In this document: one piece after another, positions 34,013 through 44,710 of the stretch
Layout of the letters: each line of letters begins with the position of its first letter
Position numbering within the stretch: position 1 is the first letter of the stretch
Origin: Streptomyces sp. NBC_01571
GTDB taxonomy: Bacteria; Actinomycetota; Actinomycetes; Streptomycetales; Streptomycetaceae
Length of the DNA stretch: 64,000 nucleotides
Assembly: GCF_026339875.1 (NCBI RefSeq)
Contig: NZ_JAPEPZ010000001.1
Span: 8,742,001-8,806,000 of the forward strand
Direction of reading: 5' to 3'
Made by a program: the position numbers and the translations under genes
The notes under the pieces: model-generated
Told to the model about the DNA's origin: nothing
What the model saw: only the letters and a program-made list of their open reading frames with translations
Database searches by the model: none

Positions 34013-35164
34013 ATGGCAGTGGCAGGGACGACGGCGCACGGCCCGCTGGCCGGGGTGCGCGTGGTCGAGTTGGCGGGCATCGGTCCCGGCCCGTTCGCCG
34101 CCATGCTCCTCGCCGACCTCGGCGCGGACGTCGTCCGCGTGGACCGGCCCGGCGGTCCGGGGCTCGGGATCGATCCGGAGTACGACGTCACCAACCGCAA
34201 CAAGCGGTCGGTCGTGATCGACCTGAAGTCCGAGGACGGTCCGGCCCGCGTCCTGGACCTGGTCGAACGCGCGGACGTCCTCGTCGAGGGTTTCCGCCCC
34301 GGCGTGGCCGAGCGACTCGGCGTCGGCCCCGGGGTCTGCCACACGCGCAATCCCCGGCTCGTCTACGGACGCATGACCGGCTGGGGACAGCAGGGCCCGC
34401 TCGCCCAGCGCGCCGGGCACGACATCGCGTACATCGCCCCGACCGGCGTCCTCGGAATGATCGGCGGGCCGGACGAACCCCCAGCGGTCCCGGCGAACCT
34501 CCTCGGGGACTACGCGGGCGGCTCGCTCTACCTCGTCGTGGGTGTCCTCGCCGCGCTCCACCACGCCCGCGCGACCGGCACCGGACAGGTCGTGGACGCG
34601 GCGATCGTGGACGGCACCGCACACCTCTCCTCGATGATCCACGGCATGGTCGCCGCCGGTGGCTGGCAGGACCGGCGCGGCGCCAACCTCCTGGACGGTG
34701 GCTGCCCGTACTACGGGACGTACGAGACGTCCGACGGGAAGTACATGGCGGTGGGGGCCCTCGAAGCCCGGTTCTACGACGAGTTCGTGCGGCTGCTCGG
34801 CATCGAGGAGCACGCGGGCGCCCGCACGGACGTGGCCCGCTGGGGCGCGCTGCGCGAGACGGTCGCCGCGCGTTTCAGGACCCGAACCAGGGAGGAGTGG
34901 ACCGCTGTCTTCGACGGCTCCGACGCGTGCGTGGCCCCCGTCCTTTCGCTGCGCGAAGCTCCGGCGCACCCCCACCTCGCCGCCCGCGGCACCTTCACCG
35001 ACCACGGCGGCATCACCCAGCCCGCCCCCGCGCCCCGCTTCTCCGTGACCCGCACGTCCGTCCGCTCCGGTCCCGTCCTGCCCGGCACGGGCGCGGCCGA
35101 CGTCGCCCGCGACTGGGGCGTACCCCACCTGGCCGAGGACGAGCGGACGAAGGACGGCGGCTGA
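34013..35164 (+). CDS. alpha-methylacyl-CoA racemase (CaiB/BaiF family)
   Basis: 383 residues of the family III CoA-transferase fold. It has the racemase-specific pair His136 (AGHDIAYIAPTG) and Asp166 (LLGDYAGGS), whose 30-residue spacing equals that of the M. tuberculosis enzyme (His126/Asp156). It would convert (R)- to (S)-2-methylacyl-CoA so that branched fatty acids can enter beta-oxidation, which suits Streptomyces with its methyl-branched lipids. First gene of the operon; ATG at 34013. Confidence 0.88.
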   Translation: MAVAGTTAHGPLAGVRVVELAGIGPGPFAAMLLADLGADVVRVDRPGGPGLGIDPEYDVTNRNKRSVVIDLKSEDGPARVLDLVERADVLVEGFRPGVAERLGVGPGVCHTRNPRLVYGRMTGWGQQGPLAQRAGHDIAYIAPTGVLGMIGGPDEPPAVPANLLGDYAGGSLYLVVGVLAALHHARATGTGQVVDAAIVDGTAHLSSMIHGMVAAGGWQDRRGANLLDGGCPYYGTYETSDGKYMAVGALEARFYDEFVRLLGIEEHAGARTDVARWGALRETVAARFRTRTREEWTAVFDGSDACVAPVLSLREAPAHPHLAARGTFTDHGGITQPAPAPRFSVTRTSVRSGPVLPGTGAADVARDWGVPHLAEDERTKDGG

Positions 35165-35430
35165 TGGGACTCCCCGTTTCGCCCGACCGCGCGGGCGACC
35201 ACCGGCAGGTCCGCGCCGGGGCCGCCCCGCAGCAGGAGGCCGAGGCCGCCGTCCAGGACGCGTGCCGCGAGCCGATCTCCCCGTGCGGGCCCAGAGGCCG
35301 CGTACGCGAGCGTGTCGAGGCCTTCCTGGGGGCCGCGGCCGACATGCTCGACGTCATCCCGGCAGGGGTCCGGTACCGGGCCGGCCGGCCGAGACCGTCA
35401 GGAGCCGGCTCCAGGAGGGGACACGCATGA
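35164..35430 (+). CDS. small unknown protein inside the fatty-acid operon
   Basis: 88 codons. The ATG overlaps the racemase stop (TGATG) and the stop overlaps the next ATG (ATGA), so it is translationally tied to both neighbours. Codons end mostly in G or C. The middle ([19 protein letters not shown]) vaguely resembles the C-terminal part of TetR-type regulators, but there is no DNA-binding domain. It could be a real small protein, a regulator remnant, or spacer that happens to be open. Confidence 0.5.
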   Translation: MGLPVSPDRAGDHRQVRAGAAPQQEAEAAVQDACREPISPCGPRGRVRERVEAFLGAAADMLDVIPAGVRYRAGRPRPSGAGSRRGHA

Positions 35431-36569
35431 AGCGGCAGATCTTCGGTACCGAGCACGACGCGTTCCGCGAGACCGTGCGCACCTTCCTCGCCAAGGAGGT
35501 GACGCCGTACTACGAGCAGTGGGAGAAGGACGGCATCGTCTCGCGCGAGGCATGGCGGGCGGCCGGGACACAGGGGCTGCTCGGACTCGCCGTACCGGAA
35601 GAGTACGGGGGCGGCGGCAACGCCGACTTCCGCTACAGCGCCGTACTCGCCGAGGAGTTCACGCGCGCGGGGGCCGCGGGTCTCGCCCTCGGCCTGCACA
35701 ACGACATCATCGGACCGTATCTGACCGGTCTGGGCACCGAGGAGCAGCGGCGGCGCTGGCTGCCCGGCTTCTGCGACGGCTCGCTGATCACCGCGATCGC
35801 CATGACAGAGCCCGGCGCCGGATCCGACCTCCAGGGCATCAGGACGCACGCCGAGGACCGGGGCGACCACTGGCTGCTCAACGGTTCCAAGACCTTCATC
35901 TCCAACGGGATCCTGGCCGACCTCGTGATCGTCGTCGCCCGGACGACCCCCGAAGGCGGTGCCCACGGCCTGTCTCTGCTGGTCGTCGAGCGCGGCATGG
36001 AAGGCTTCGAGCGTGGCCGCAACCTCGACAAGATCGGACAGAAGGCCCAGGACACGGCCGAGCTGTTCTTCCACGACGTCCGCGTCCCCAAGGAGAACCT
36101 GCTCGGCGAGTTCAACGGAGCCTTCGTGCACCTCATGACGAACCTCGCCCAGGAGCGCATGGGCATCGCCGTCGCCGGGATCGCCGCCGCCGAACACCTG
36201 CTGGACATCACCACGCAGTACGTCAAGGAGCGCGAGGCCTTCGGGCGGCCGCTGTCCAAGCTCCAGCACATCCGCTTCGAGATAGCCGAGATGGCGACCG
36301 AGTGCGCCGTCACCCGGACGTTCCTCGACCGCTGCATCGTCGACCACTCGAACGGGGAACTCGACGCCGTGCACGCCTCGATGGCCAAGTGGTGGGCCAC
36401 CGAACTGCAGAAGCGTGTCGCCGACCGCTGCCTGCAACTGCACGGCGGCTACGGCTACATGACGGAGTACCGCGTCGCCCGGGCCTTCACCGACGGCCGC
36501 ATCCAGACCATCTACGGCGGGACCACCGAGATCATGAAGGAGATCATCGGACGCTCCCTGCTCGGCTGA
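35427..36569 (+). CDS. acyl-CoA dehydrogenase, long-chain type
   Basis: 380 residues. FAD-binding signatures: [18 protein letters not shown], the [13 protein letters not shown] stretch, and [19 protein letters not shown]. The C-terminal [15 protein letters not shown] has Gly where medium-chain enzymes have their catalytic Glu, as in the long-chain and isovaleryl-CoA group, which take the base from another helix. It performs the first oxidation of beta-oxidation. ATG with AGGAGGGG site. Confidence 0.92.
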   Translation: MKRQIFGTEHDAFRETVRTFLAKEVTPYYEQWEKDGIVSREAWRAAGTQGLLGLAVPEEYGGGGNADFRYSAVLAEEFTRAGAAGLALGLHNDIIGPYLTGLGTEEQRRRWLPGFCDGSLITAIAMTEPGAGSDLQGIRTHAEDRGDHWLLNGSKTFISNGILADLVIVVARTTPEGGAHGLSLLVVERGMEGFERGRNLDKIGQKAQDTAELFFHDVRVPKENLLGEFNGAFVHLMTNLAQERMGIAVAGIAAAEHLLDITTQYVKEREAFGRPLSKLQHIRFEIAEMATECAVTRTFLDRCIVDHSNGELDAVHASMAKWWATELQKRVADRCLQLHGGYGYMTEYRVARAFTDGRIQTIYGGTTEIMKEIIGRSLLG

Positions 36570-36598
36570 CCCTCCGCACCCTCCCCGAAAGGCTCACC

Positions 36599-37813
36599 GT
36601 GACCACCGAAGCGTACGTGTACGACGCGATCCGCACCCCGCGCGGCCGCGGCAAGGCGAACGGCGCCCTGCACGGCACCAAGCCCATCGACCTGGTCGTC
36701 GGGCTCATCCACGAGATCCAGCGCCGCCTCCCGGGTCTCGACCCGGCCGCGATCGACGACATCGTGCTCGGCGTCGTGGGTCCCGTCGGCGACCAGGGTT
36801 CCGACATCGCCCGTATCTCCGCGATCGCCGCGGGACTGCCCGACACGGTCGCCGGCGTGCAGGAGAACCGCTTCTGCGCCTCGGGCCTGGAAGCCGTCAA
36901 CCTGGCCGCGATGAAGGTCCGCTCCGGCTGGGAGGACCTGGTGCTCGCGGGCGGAGTCGAGTCGATGTCGCGGGTGCCGATGGCCTCGGACGGCGGCGCC
37001 TGGTTCGCCGACCCGATGACCAACATGGCCACCAACTTCGTGCCCCAGGGCATCGGCGCCGACCTCATCGCCACCATCGAGGGCTTCTCGCGGCGCGACG
37101 TCGACGAGTACGCGGCCCTGTCCCAGGAGCGAGCCGCCGCCGCCTGGAAGGACGGCCGCTTCGAGAAGTCCGTCGTCCCCGTGAAGGACCGCAGCGGCCT
37201 CGTCGTCCTCGACCACGACGAGCACATGCGCCCCGGCACCACCGCCGACTCGCTCGGCAAGCTGAAGGCGTCGTTCGCGGACATCGGCGACCTCGGCGGC
37301 TTCGACGCCGTGGCCCTGCAGAAGTACCACTGGGTCGAGCAGATCGACCACGTCCACCACGCGGGCAACTCCTCCGGCATCGTCGACGGCGCCTCCCTGG
37401 TCGCCATCGGCTCGAAGGAGGTCGGCGAGCGGCACGGCCTCACCCCGCGCGCCCGGATCGTCGCCGCCGCCGTCTCCGGCTCCGAACCCACCATCATGCT
37501 CACCGGCCCCGCGCCCGCCACCCGCAAGGCGCTCGCCAAGGCCGGGCTGACCATCGACGACATCGACCTCGTCGAGATCAACGAGGCCTTCGCCGCGGTC
37601 GTCCTGCGCTTCGTGAAGGACATGGGCCTCTCCCTGGACAAGGTGAACGTCAACGGCGGAGCGATCGCGCTCGGCCACCCGCTCGGCGCCACCGGCGCGA
37701 TGATCCTCGGCAGCCTCGTCGACGAACTGGAGCGCCAGGACAAGCGCTACGGCCTCGCCACCCTGTGCGTGGGCGGCGGCATGGGCATCGCCACCATCGT
37801 CGAGCGCGTCTGA
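36599..37813 (+). CDS. fadA: acetyl-CoA C-acyltransferase (thiolase)
   Basis: 404 residues, complete thiolase: nucleophile Cys in [13 protein letters not shown], His in [15 protein letters not shown] and the second Cys in TLCVGGGMG. Partner of the FadB fusion downstream; releases acetyl-CoA. GTG start with a GAAAGG site, 29 bases after the dehydrogenase. Since pcaF at 7.7 kb is broken, this is one intact thiolase in the window that might also accept beta-ketoadipyl-CoA; that is an inference. Confidence 0.93.
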   Translation: MTTEAYVYDAIRTPRGRGKANGALHGTKPIDLVVGLIHEIQRRLPGLDPAAIDDIVLGVVGPVGDQGSDIARISAIAAGLPDTVAGVQENRFCASGLEAVNLAAMKVRSGWEDLVLAGGVESMSRVPMASDGGAWFADPMTNMATNFVPQGIGADLIATIEGFSRRDVDEYAALSQERAAAAWKDGRFEKSVVPVKDRSGLVVLDHDEHMRPGTTADSLGKLKASFADIGDLGGFDAVALQKYHWVEQIDHVHHAGNSSGIVDGASLVAIGSKEVGERHGLTPRARIVAAAVSGSEPTIMLTGPAPATRKALAKAGLTIDDIDLVEINEAFAAVVLRFVKDMGLSLDKVNVNGGAIALGHPLGATGAMILGSLVDELERQDKRYGLATLCVGGGMGIATIVERV

Positions 37814-37860
37814 CCTTTCCCACGGATCAACGGACCCACGCATCTAACGGAGCACCCCTG

Positions 37861-40065
37861 ATGAGCACTGAGCCCACCACCATCCGCTGGGAACAGGACG
37901 AGACCGGCGTCGTCACCCTCGTCCTCGACGACCCCAACCAGTCCGCCAACACGATGAACCAGGCCTTCAAGGAGTCGATCGCGGCGATCGCCGAGCGCGC
38001 CGAGGCCGAGAAGGACTCCATCCGCGGCATCATCTACACCTCCGCCAAGAAGACCTTCTTCGCGGGCGGTGACCTCAAGGACATGATCCAGGCGGGCCCG
38101 GAGACCGCCCAGCAGGCCTTCGACACCGGTACGGCCATCAAGTCCTCGCTGCGCCGCATCGAGACCCTGGGCAAGCCGGTGGTCGCCGCCGTCAACGGCG
38201 CGGCCCTCGGCGGAGGTTACGAGATCGCCCTCGCCTCCCACCACCGGGTCGCCCTGGACGCCCCCGGCTCCAAGATCGGCCTGCCCGAGGTCACCCTCGG
38301 CCTGCTGCCCGCGGGCGGCGGCGTCACCCGCACCGTCCGCCTCATGGGCATCACCGACGCCCTCCTCAAGGTGCTGCTCCAGGGCACCCAGTACTCCCCG
38401 CGGCGCGCCCTGGAGAACGGGCTGGTCCACGAAGTGGCGGCCACCTCCGAGGAGATGCTCTCCAAGGCCCGCGCCTTCATCGACGCCAACCCGGAGTCAC
38501 AGCAGCCCTGGGACAAGCCGGGCTACAAGATCCCCGGCGGCACGCCGTCGAACCCGAAGTTCGCCGCCAACCTCCCCGCCTTCCCGGCCAACCTGCGCAA
38601 GCAGCTGGGCGGCGCCCCCTACCCGGCTCCGCGCAACATCATGGCGGCCGCCGTGGAGGGCTCCCAGGTCGACTTCGAGACCGCCCTCGTCATCGAGGCG
38701 CGCTACTTCACCGAGCTGGTCACCGGACAGATCTCGAAGAACATGATCCAGGCGTTCTTCTTCGACCTCCAGGCCGTCAACTCCGGCGCCAACCGGCCCA
38801 GGGGCGTCGAGCCCCGCAAGGTCACCAGGGTCGCGGTCCTCGGCGCGGGCATGATGGGCGCCGGCATCGCCTACTCCTGCGCCCGCGCGGGCATCGACGT
38901 CGTCCTCAAGGACGTCTCCGCCGAGGCCGCCCAGAAGGGCAAGGCCTACTCCGAGAAGCTGTGCGCCAAGGCCGTCGCCAAGGGCCGTACCAGCCAGGAG
39001 AAGGCGGACGCGCTGCTCGCCCGGATCACGCCCACCGCGGACCCGCAGGATCTCGCCGGCTGTGACGCGGTCATCGAGGCCGTCTTCGAGGACACCTCGC
39101 TCAAGCACAAGGTGTTCCAGGAGATCGAGGCGGTCGTCGCCCCCGACGCCCTGCTCTGCTCCAACACCTCCACGCTCCCCATCACCGCCCTCGCCGAGGG
39201 AGTGGAGCGCCAGGAGGACTTCATCGGCCTGCACTTCTTCTCGCCCGTCGACAAGATGCCGCTGGTCGAGATCATCAAGGGCGAGCGCACCGGCGACGAG
39301 GCCCTGGCCCGCGCCTTCGACCTGGTCCGGCAGATCAACAAGACGCCGATCGTGGTCAACGACTCGCGCGGCTTCTTCACCTCCCGGGTGATCGGCCACT
39401 TCATCAACGAGGGCGTCGCCATGGTCGGCGAGGGCATCGAGCCCGCCTCCGTCGAGCAGGCGGCGGCCCAGGCCGGTTACCCGGCGAAGGTGCTCTCCCT
39501 GATGGACGAGCTGACCCTCACCCTGCCGCAGAAGATCCGCCGCGAGTCGAAGCTGGCCGTCGAGGAGGCCGGCGGCACCTGGACCGCGCACCCGGCCGAG
39601 GCCGTCATCGACCGCATGGTCGACGAGTTCGGCCGCCCCGGCCGCAGCGGCGGCGCCGGCTTCTACGAGTACGGCGAGGACGGCAGGCGCGGCAGGCTGT
39701 GGCCGGGGCTGCGCGAGCACTACACCAGGCCCGGGTACGAGATCCCGTTCCGGGACATGCAGGAGCGCATGCTCTTCTCCGAGGCGCTGGACACCGTCCG
39801 GCTCGTCGAGGAGGGCGTGCTGACCTCCGTCGCGGACGCCAACATCGGGTCCATCTTCGGCATCGGCTTCCCGGGCTGGACGGGCGGCGTCCTGCAGTAC
39901 ATCAACGGCTACGAGGGAGGGCTGCCCGGATTCGTGGCCCGCGCGCGGGAACTCGCCGAGCGCTACGGGGAGCGGTTCAACCCGCCCGCGCTGCTGATCG
40001 ACAAGGCGGCCAAGGGCGAGCCGTTCAGCGACAAGAAGGGCGCGGCGTCACCCGCCGGACGGTGA
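37861..40065 (+). CDS. fadB: enoyl-CoA hydratase / 3-hydroxyacyl-CoA dehydrogenase fusion
   Basis: 734 residues. Residues 1-220 are a crotonase domain (TSAKKTFFAGGDLKDM; VNGAALGGGYEIALASHHR). From about 320 comes the NAD-binding domain VAVLGAGMMGAGIAYS, then the hydroxyacyl-CoA dehydrogenase signature region (FIGLHFFSPVDKMPLVEI; DSRGFFTSRV) and its C-terminal domain. It carries out the hydration and second oxidation of beta-oxidation. ATG with an ACGGAG site. Last gene of the operon before a strong hairpin. Confidence 0.94.
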   Translation: MSTEPTTIRWEQDETGVVTLVLDDPNQSANTMNQAFKESIAAIAERAEAEKDSIRGIIYTSAKKTFFAGGDLKDMIQAGPETAQQAFDTGTAIKSSLRRIETLGKPVVAAVNGAALGGGYEIALASHHRVALDAPGSKIGLPEVTLGLLPAGGGVTRTVRLMGITDALLKVLLQGTQYSPRRALENGLVHEVAATSEEMLSKARAFIDANPESQQPWDKPGYKIPGGTPSNPKFAANLPAFPANLRKQLGGAPYPAPRNIMAAAVEGSQVDFETALVIEARYFTELVTGQISKNMIQAFFFDLQAVNSGANRPRGVEPRKVTRVAVLGAGMMGAGIAYSCARAGIDVVLKDVSAEAAQKGKAYSEKLCAKAVAKGRTSQEKADALLARITPTADPQDLAGCDAVIEAVFEDTSLKHKVFQEIEAVVAPDALLCSNTSTLPITALAEGVERQEDFIGLHFFSPVDKMPLVEIIKGERTGDEALARAFDLVRQINKTPIVVNDSRGFFTSRVIGHFINEGVAMVGEGIEPASVEQAAAQAGYPAKVLSLMDELTLTLPQKIRRESKLAVEEAGGTWTAHPAEAVIDRMVDEFGRPGRSGGAGFYEYGEDGRRGRLWPGLREHYTRPGYEIPFRDMQERMLFSEALDTVRLVEEGVLTSVADANIGSIFGIGFPGWTGGVLQYINGYEGGLPGFVARARELAERYGERFNPPALLIDKAAKGEPFSDKKGAASPAGR

Positions 40066-40105
40066 CCCGCCGCTGAGCGGTACGCCGCTCCCGCTCCCCG
40101 GGGCA

Positions 40106-40136
40106 GGGACCGGACGCCGACCGGCGTACCGGTCCC
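40106..40136. terminator. bidirectional terminator hairpin after fadB
   Basis: Arms GGGACCGG-ACGCC and GGCGT-A-CCGGTCCC: 13 base pairs with a single bulged A and loop GACC. It sits between the convergent fadB and MerR genes. Confidence 0.75.
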
Positions 40137-40240
40137 CGCCCTCAGGGGTCCTCACGGGGTGACGCGGTACGGCGCACCCGCAAGCCGTGGGACCCGTCGC
40201 CCCGACCGGCCTGTTCATCCCGGCTGTCGTCCCGGCCGGC

Positions 40241-40942
40241 TCAGGACTCCTCCTCCAGCCACTCCCGCAGCTCCCGCTTGAGGGAGCGCTGGAACGTGGT
40301 CAGGAGAGCCTGCACCACCAGCGGCTGCATGTGCGCCGACAGCGACCGCACCGCCGCGGCGGACTCGTGCCGGCCCACCGCCTCCCGCAGCAGCGTGGAC
40401 AGTTCGTGCGCCACGGCACGCGAGTGCTCCAGCAGGACGCCCTGCGCCGCGAGGATCGTCCCGTGCGCCAGCGGTACGTCGAGGAGCTGGACGCCGAGCC
40501 CGAGCAGCCCGGGGTCGACCCGGAAGGAGTCCCCGGCCCGCTCGACGACGTTCATCGCGACGAGCCGCTCCAGATGCTCCTCCTCCAGCGGCCGGCCCGC
40601 CCGCCGCTCCAGCTCCTCGCGCGTCACCTCCTCCGCCGCGTCCGGTGCCCAGGAGGCCACCACCGCACGGTGGAGAGCGAGATCGCGGGCGCTCAGGTCG
40701 GACGGCAGCTGCCGCAGATGACGCTCGATCGCGGCCAGGGTCATGCCCTGGCGCTGCAACTCCTCGATGAGCGCGAGCCGGGCCAGGTGCTCCTGGCTGT
40801 AGTGCCCGACCCGGCGGGGGCCGATCACGGGCGGCGGCAGCAGACCCCTGGTGCTGTAGAAGCGGACCGTACGGACCGTGACGCCCGCGCGCGCGGCCAG
40901 CTCGTCGACCGTGAGCGCCGGCTCCTCGGTGTCCGTCGTCAT
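40241..40942 (-). CDS. MerR-family transcriptional regulator
   Basis: 233 residues. N-terminal MerR helix-turn-helix (LTVDELAARAGVTVRTVRFYSTRGLLPPP; GHYSQEHLARLALIEELQRQGMTLAAI) and an uncharacterised C-terminal domain ending in an acidic tail. No cysteines for metal sensing, so an organic or acyl-type ligand is likelier. Divergent from the acyl-CoA synthetase; a palindrome in between suggests it controls that gene and itself. Confidence 0.88.
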   Translation of the reverse strand: MTTDTEEPALTVDELAARAGVTVRTVRFYSTRGLLPPPVIGPRRVGHYSQEHLARLALIEELQRQGMTLAAIERHLRQLPSDLSARDLALHRAVVASWAPDAAEEVTREELERRAGRPLEEEHLERLVAMNVVERAGDSFRVDPGLLGLGVQLLDVPLAHGTILAAQGVLLEHSRAVAHELSTLLREAVGRHESAAAVRSLSAHMQPLVVQALLTTFQRSLKRELREWLEEES

Positions 40943-40983
40943 GGCAGGTCCTCGCCTCTTCGGTGGTACAGCGATCAGGTGCA

Positions 40984-40996
40984 ACAGTATTGCTGT
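40984..40996. promoter_or_regulatory. candidate MerR operator
   Basis: ACAG-TATTG-CTGT palindrome, with an overlapping GCAA/TTGC pair (40981-40993), 42 bases upstream of the MerR start and in the divergent promoter region. Confidence 0.45.
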
Positions 40997-41139
40997 CTCA
41001 CCGGTGTTGTGAAAGCGTCCGGAGCGGTCGCCGCCCGACACGCTCCGTGGAACCACCGGCACGCTCCGTACGTTCATCCGTCGTCCCGGCAGGACGGCCG
41101 GGACGCGCGATGCCGAGCCGATGGCGCCAGGAGGCGGTC

Positions 41140-42990
41140 ATGACCAAGATCCTGCGACTCCCCGGGGACCCTGCCGAACTCACGCTCCCCGCCCTGCTGT
41201 TGCGCAACGCCGAGGACCACGGGCATCTCCCGGCCCTGTCCTGGCGCACCGACACCGGTGCCGGCTGGACCACGCTCACCTGGAGCGAGGTGCGCCGAGA
41301 GGCGGCCACCCTCGCCGCCGGGTACGCGGCACTGGGCGTCGAGCGCGGCGAGCACGTCCTGATGATGATGACCAACCGCCCCGAGCACTGGCTCAGCGAC
41401 CTGGCCCTGACCCACCTGGGCGCCGTCCCGGTCACCGTCTACGGCACCGCGGCACCCGAACAGGTCGCCCACATCGCCCGGCACAGCCGGGCCCGCCTCG
41501 CGATCGTCGAGGGCGCTCGCGAACTCGGCTGCTGGGAGCCACTGCTGGCGGACCCCGGCACCCGGCTGGAGCGCCTGGTGGTGGCCGAGGCGGCGCAGGC
41601 GGGACCGCACCGGACGTACGAATCCCTCAAGGGGCACGAGATCCTCGGGCCGTTGGGGAACCTGGGCGTCCTGGAGAAGAACGGCGGGGTGCTGGAGAAG
41701 AGGGGCCTGTTGAAGGCGGGTGCCCAGGAGCGGACGGACCTCTTCGAGAAGGCCTGGCGCGAGACCCGTGCCACGGACCCCCTGACCGTCGTCTACACCT
41801 CGGGCACCACCGGAGAGCCCAGAGGCGTACGCGTCACCCACCGCAACGTCGTCCTGAACGCGCACGCCCTGAACCGGCTCGTCGAGCTCCCCGACCACGT
41901 CGAGCACCTCTGCTACCTCCCCCTCGCGCACATAGCCGAGCGCATGCTCGGCATCTACCTGCCGGTGTTCCGCGCCTCGCACGTGTACCTGTGCCCCGAC
42001 CCGGCGCAGGTGGGGTCGATCGCCCGGGAGCTGCGTCCGGCCCAGTTCTTCGGCGTCCCCCGGGTGTGGGAGAAGCTCGCCGCGGCCGTACGGACCGCGC
42101 TCGCGGGGCTCCCGGCGCGGCGCCGCGCGGACGTGGACGCGGCCATGGAGACGGCACGCGCGCGTGTGGCGTGCCGCGAACGGGGAGAAGAGCCGTCCGC
42201 CGAGCTGGAGGAGGCGTACCGGACGGCGAGGGAGCAGGTCCTGGGCCCGATCCTCGCCCTCGCCGGATTCGACCGCCTGGTGTGGACGGCGAGCGCCTCG
42301 GCGCCGATGCCTCCGGACGTGGCCGACTTCTGGGCGGGCTTCGGACTGGTGATCATGGATGCCTGGGGGCTGACCGAGACCATAGGCGTCGCCACGACCA
42401 ACAGCCCCGCCGCCTTCCGCCGCGGCTCGGTCGGCAGACCTGTGGACGGCCTGGAACTGCGGACCGCCGGGGACGGCGAGATCCTGGTGCGCGGCGCGAC
42501 CGTCTTCGACGGCTATCTGCGCGCCGACGGCACGGTCGAGGACCCCCGCGACGCGGAGGGCTGGTTCGCCACCGGCGACCTCGGGCGGATCGACGAGGAC
42601 GGCTTCCTCCTCCTGACCGGCCGCAAGAAGGAAATGATCGTGACCTCGACGGGCAAGAACGTCTCGCCCGCCCACGTGGAGAACACGCTCAAGGAGCACC
42701 CCGTCGTCGACCAGGCCTACGTCCACGGCGACGGCCGTCCGTACCTGGTCGCCCTGCTCGTCCCGGACCCCGCCGCGGCGGGGGATCCGGTGGACCTGGC
42801 GGAGGCGGTCGCGCAGGCCGTGGCGCAGGCGAACACCCGGCTGAGCCGCACCGAGCAGATCAGGCGCTACCACGTGCTCGACCGGGAATGGGGCCCCGCG
42901 ACGGGCGAGCTCACGCCGTCGCTGAAGCTGCGCCGCACGGCGGTACAGGAGCGCTACAGGGACGCCATCGAGCAGCTGTACACCTTCTGA
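41140..42990 (+). CDS. long-chain acyl-CoA synthetase (AMP-forming)
   Basis: 616 residues of the adenylate-forming family: phosphate loop VYTSGTTGEPRGV, the AWGLTET motif, GWFATGDLG and the C-terminal GRKKEMIVTSTGKNVSPAHVE. It activates fatty acids to acyl-CoA for the operon next door. A charged insert (GVLEKNGGVLEKRGLLKAG, near 180-200) sits before the phosphate loop and contains a short internal duplication. ATG at 41140 with a GGAGG site; in-frame starts further up are possible. Confidence 0.92.
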   Translation: MTKILRLPGDPAELTLPALLLRNAEDHGHLPALSWRTDTGAGWTTLTWSEVRREAATLAAGYAALGVERGEHVLMMMTNRPEHWLSDLALTHLGAVPVTVYGTAAPEQVAHIARHSRARLAIVEGARELGCWEPLLADPGTRLERLVVAEAAQAGPHRTYESLKGHEILGPLGNLGVLEKNGGVLEKRGLLKAGAQERTDLFEKAWRETRATDPLTVVYTSGTTGEPRGVRVTHRNVVLNAHALNRLVELPDHVEHLCYLPLAHIAERMLGIYLPVFRASHVYLCPDPAQVGSIARELRPAQFFGVPRVWEKLAAAVRTALAGLPARRRADVDAAMETARARVACRERGEEPSAELEEAYRTAREQVLGPILALAGFDRLVWTASASAPMPPDVADFWAGFGLVIMDAWGLTETIGVATTNSPAAFRRGSVGRPVDGLELRTAGDGEILVRGATVFDGYLRADGTVEDPRDAEGWFATGDLGRIDEDGFLLLTGRKKEMIVTSTGKNVSPAHVENTLKEHPVVDQAYVHGDGRPYLVALLVPDPAAAGDPVDLAEAVAQAVAQANTRLSRTEQIRRYHVLDREWGPATGELTPSLKLRRTAVQERYRDAIEQLYTF

Positions 42991-43016
42991 CCTGCGACTG
43001 AACCGCTTTGATCAAC

Positions 43017-43044
43017 ATGTGAGATGTCCCGCGATGTGAGGTGT
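43017..43044. repeat. ATGTGAGRTGT direct repeat upstream of the permease
   Basis: Two 11-base copies differing at one position, 17 bases apart, 134 bases before the permease start. Possible regulator site. Confidence 0.4.
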
Positions 43045-43177
43045 GCCATCGCATACGCGCGCGTTCGTCGGGAAGGTGGCTCCTTGGTCCGTGCCGCGAC
43101 AGGGGAGGTACGGGCCGAGACATATCCGGACACCCGGGCGCACCGCGCGTCGGGCGCACCAGAGAGTGGATCCACCC

Positions 43178-44647
43178 GTGAGCAAGGACGCCGTAGACAC
43201 GGCCAAGGCCGCCGCATCCCGCACCGACGCGGCCCGCACGCCCGCGGACGCGGGCGACGCCGGATACAGCAAGGACCTCAAGGCCCGCCACGTCAACATG
43301 ATCGCCATCGGCGGCGCGATCGGCACCGGACTCTTCCTCGGCGCCGGCGGACGCCTCCACAGCGCGGGCCCCGCACTGGCGATCGCGTACCTCGTCTGCG
43401 GAACCTTCGCCTTCTTCGTCGTGCGCGCCCTCGGTGAGCTGGTCCTCTACCGGCCCTCCTCCGGATCCTTCGTGTCGTACGCGCGTGAGTTCCTCGGCGA
43501 GAAGGGCGCCTACGTCGCCGGGTGGATGTACTTCCTCAACTGGTCGACGACCGGCATCGCCGACATCACCGCGATCGCGCTCTACACGCACTACTGGAGC
43601 TTCTTCACCGACATCCCGCAGTGGGTGCTGGCCCTGATCGCCCTCGCGGTGGTCCTGGCCGTCAACCTGATCTCGGTGAAGATCTTCGGCGAGATGGAGT
43701 TCTGGTTCGCGATCATCAAGGTCGCCACACTGGTCTCCTTCATGCTGGTCGGCATCTTCCTGCTGGCCACCCACCACGACGTGGACGGCCAGAAGCCCGG
43801 TCTGAGCGTCATCACGGACCACGGCGGTCTCCTGCCGCACGGCCTGATGCCGGTCGTCCTCGTGATGCAGGGCGTGATCTTCGCCTACGCGGCCCTGGAA
43901 CTGGTGGGTGTCGCGGCGGGCGAGACCGCCGAGCCCGAGAAGGTCGTCCCGCGTGCGGTGAACTCGATCATGTGGCGCGTCGGCCTCTTCTACGTCGGCT
44001 CGGTCGTCCTGCTCGCGCTGCTGCTCCCCGGTTCGGTCTACTCGGCCGACGAGAGCCCCTTCGTCACGGTCCTGTCGAAGATCGGCGTCTCGGGAGCCGG
44101 TGACGTCATGAACCTGGTCGTGCTCACCGCGGCCATGTCGTCGCTGAACTCCGGCCTGTACTCCACCGGCCGCATCCTGCGCTCCATGGCGACGGCGGGC
44201 TCCGCGCCCAGGTTCACCGCGCGGATGAACCGCAGCCAGGTGCCCTACGGCGGCATCCTGCTCACCTGCGCGGTGTGCGTGCTCGGTGTCGGCCTGAACT
44301 ACCTCATGCCGGACCAGGCATTCGAGATCGTCCTGAACGTGGCCTCCCTGGGCATCATCAGCACCTGGGTGATCATCATGATCTGTCACCTGGTGTTCGT
44401 CCGCCGTGCCAAGGCCGGCCTGCTCACGCGCCCGTCCTTCCGTCTCCTCGGCAGCCCCGTCACGGAGACCGTGACGATCCTCTTCCTGCTGGCCGTGCTC
44501 GGCCTGATGTGGAACGACCCGGAGGTCGGGCGCGAGACCCTGCTTCTCATCCCGGTGATCGCGGCTCTGCTGGTCGGCGGCTGGTTCGCGGTCCGCCGCC
44601 GGGTCTCGAAGGCCGCGGAGGAGGAGCTGAGCGGGCTCACGAGGTAG
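43178..44647 (+). CDS. amino-acid permease (AAT family, asparagine/GABA type)
   Basis: 489 residues with about twelve membrane segments. The N-terminal signature [20 protein letters not shown] is that of the amino-acid transporter (APC/AAT) family, closest in feel to asparagine and GABA permeases; the cytosolic loop after TM2 ([25 protein letters not shown]) agrees. Substrate is not certain. GTG start at 43178 after an upstream stretch of uncertain coding value; a soluble, Ala/Asp-rich head of about 30 residues precedes TM1. Confidence 0.88.
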   Translation: MSKDAVDTAKAAASRTDAARTPADAGDAGYSKDLKARHVNMIAIGGAIGTGLFLGAGGRLHSAGPALAIAYLVCGTFAFFVVRALGELVLYRPSSGSFVSYAREFLGEKGAYVAGWMYFLNWSTTGIADITAIALYTHYWSFFTDIPQWVLALIALAVVLAVNLISVKIFGEMEFWFAIIKVATLVSFMLVGIFLLATHHDVDGQKPGLSVITDHGGLLPHGLMPVVLVMQGVIFAYAALELVGVAAGETAEPEKVVPRAVNSIMWRVGLFYVGSVVLLALLLPGSVYSADESPFVTVLSKIGVSGAGDVMNLVVLTAAMSSLNSGLYSTGRILRSMATAGSAPRFTARMNRSQVPYGGILLTCAVCVLGVGLNYLMPDQAFEIVLNVASLGIISTWVIIMICHLVFVRRAKAGLLTRPSFRLLGSPVTETVTILFLLAVLGLMWNDPEVGRETLLLIPVIAALLVGGWFAVRRRVSKAAEEELSGLTR

Positions 44648-44698
44648 CGCCGGCCGCGGTCCGGTGGCGGCTCGAGGAGCGTTGTCAGTGCCGGCGTC

Positions 44699-44704
44699 TA
44701 CGGT
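44699..44704 (+). promoter_or_regulatory. -10 box of a leaderless promoter
   Basis: TACGGT six bases before the ATG at 44711. Confidence 0.55.
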
Positions 44705-44710
44705 GGCGTC

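Noticed and set aside
41630..41740. Internal duplication (VLEKNGGVLEKRG) in the acyl-CoA synthetase as a sign of a domain insertion
   Set aside because: Too short and lies in a known variable loop; noted in the gene entry only.
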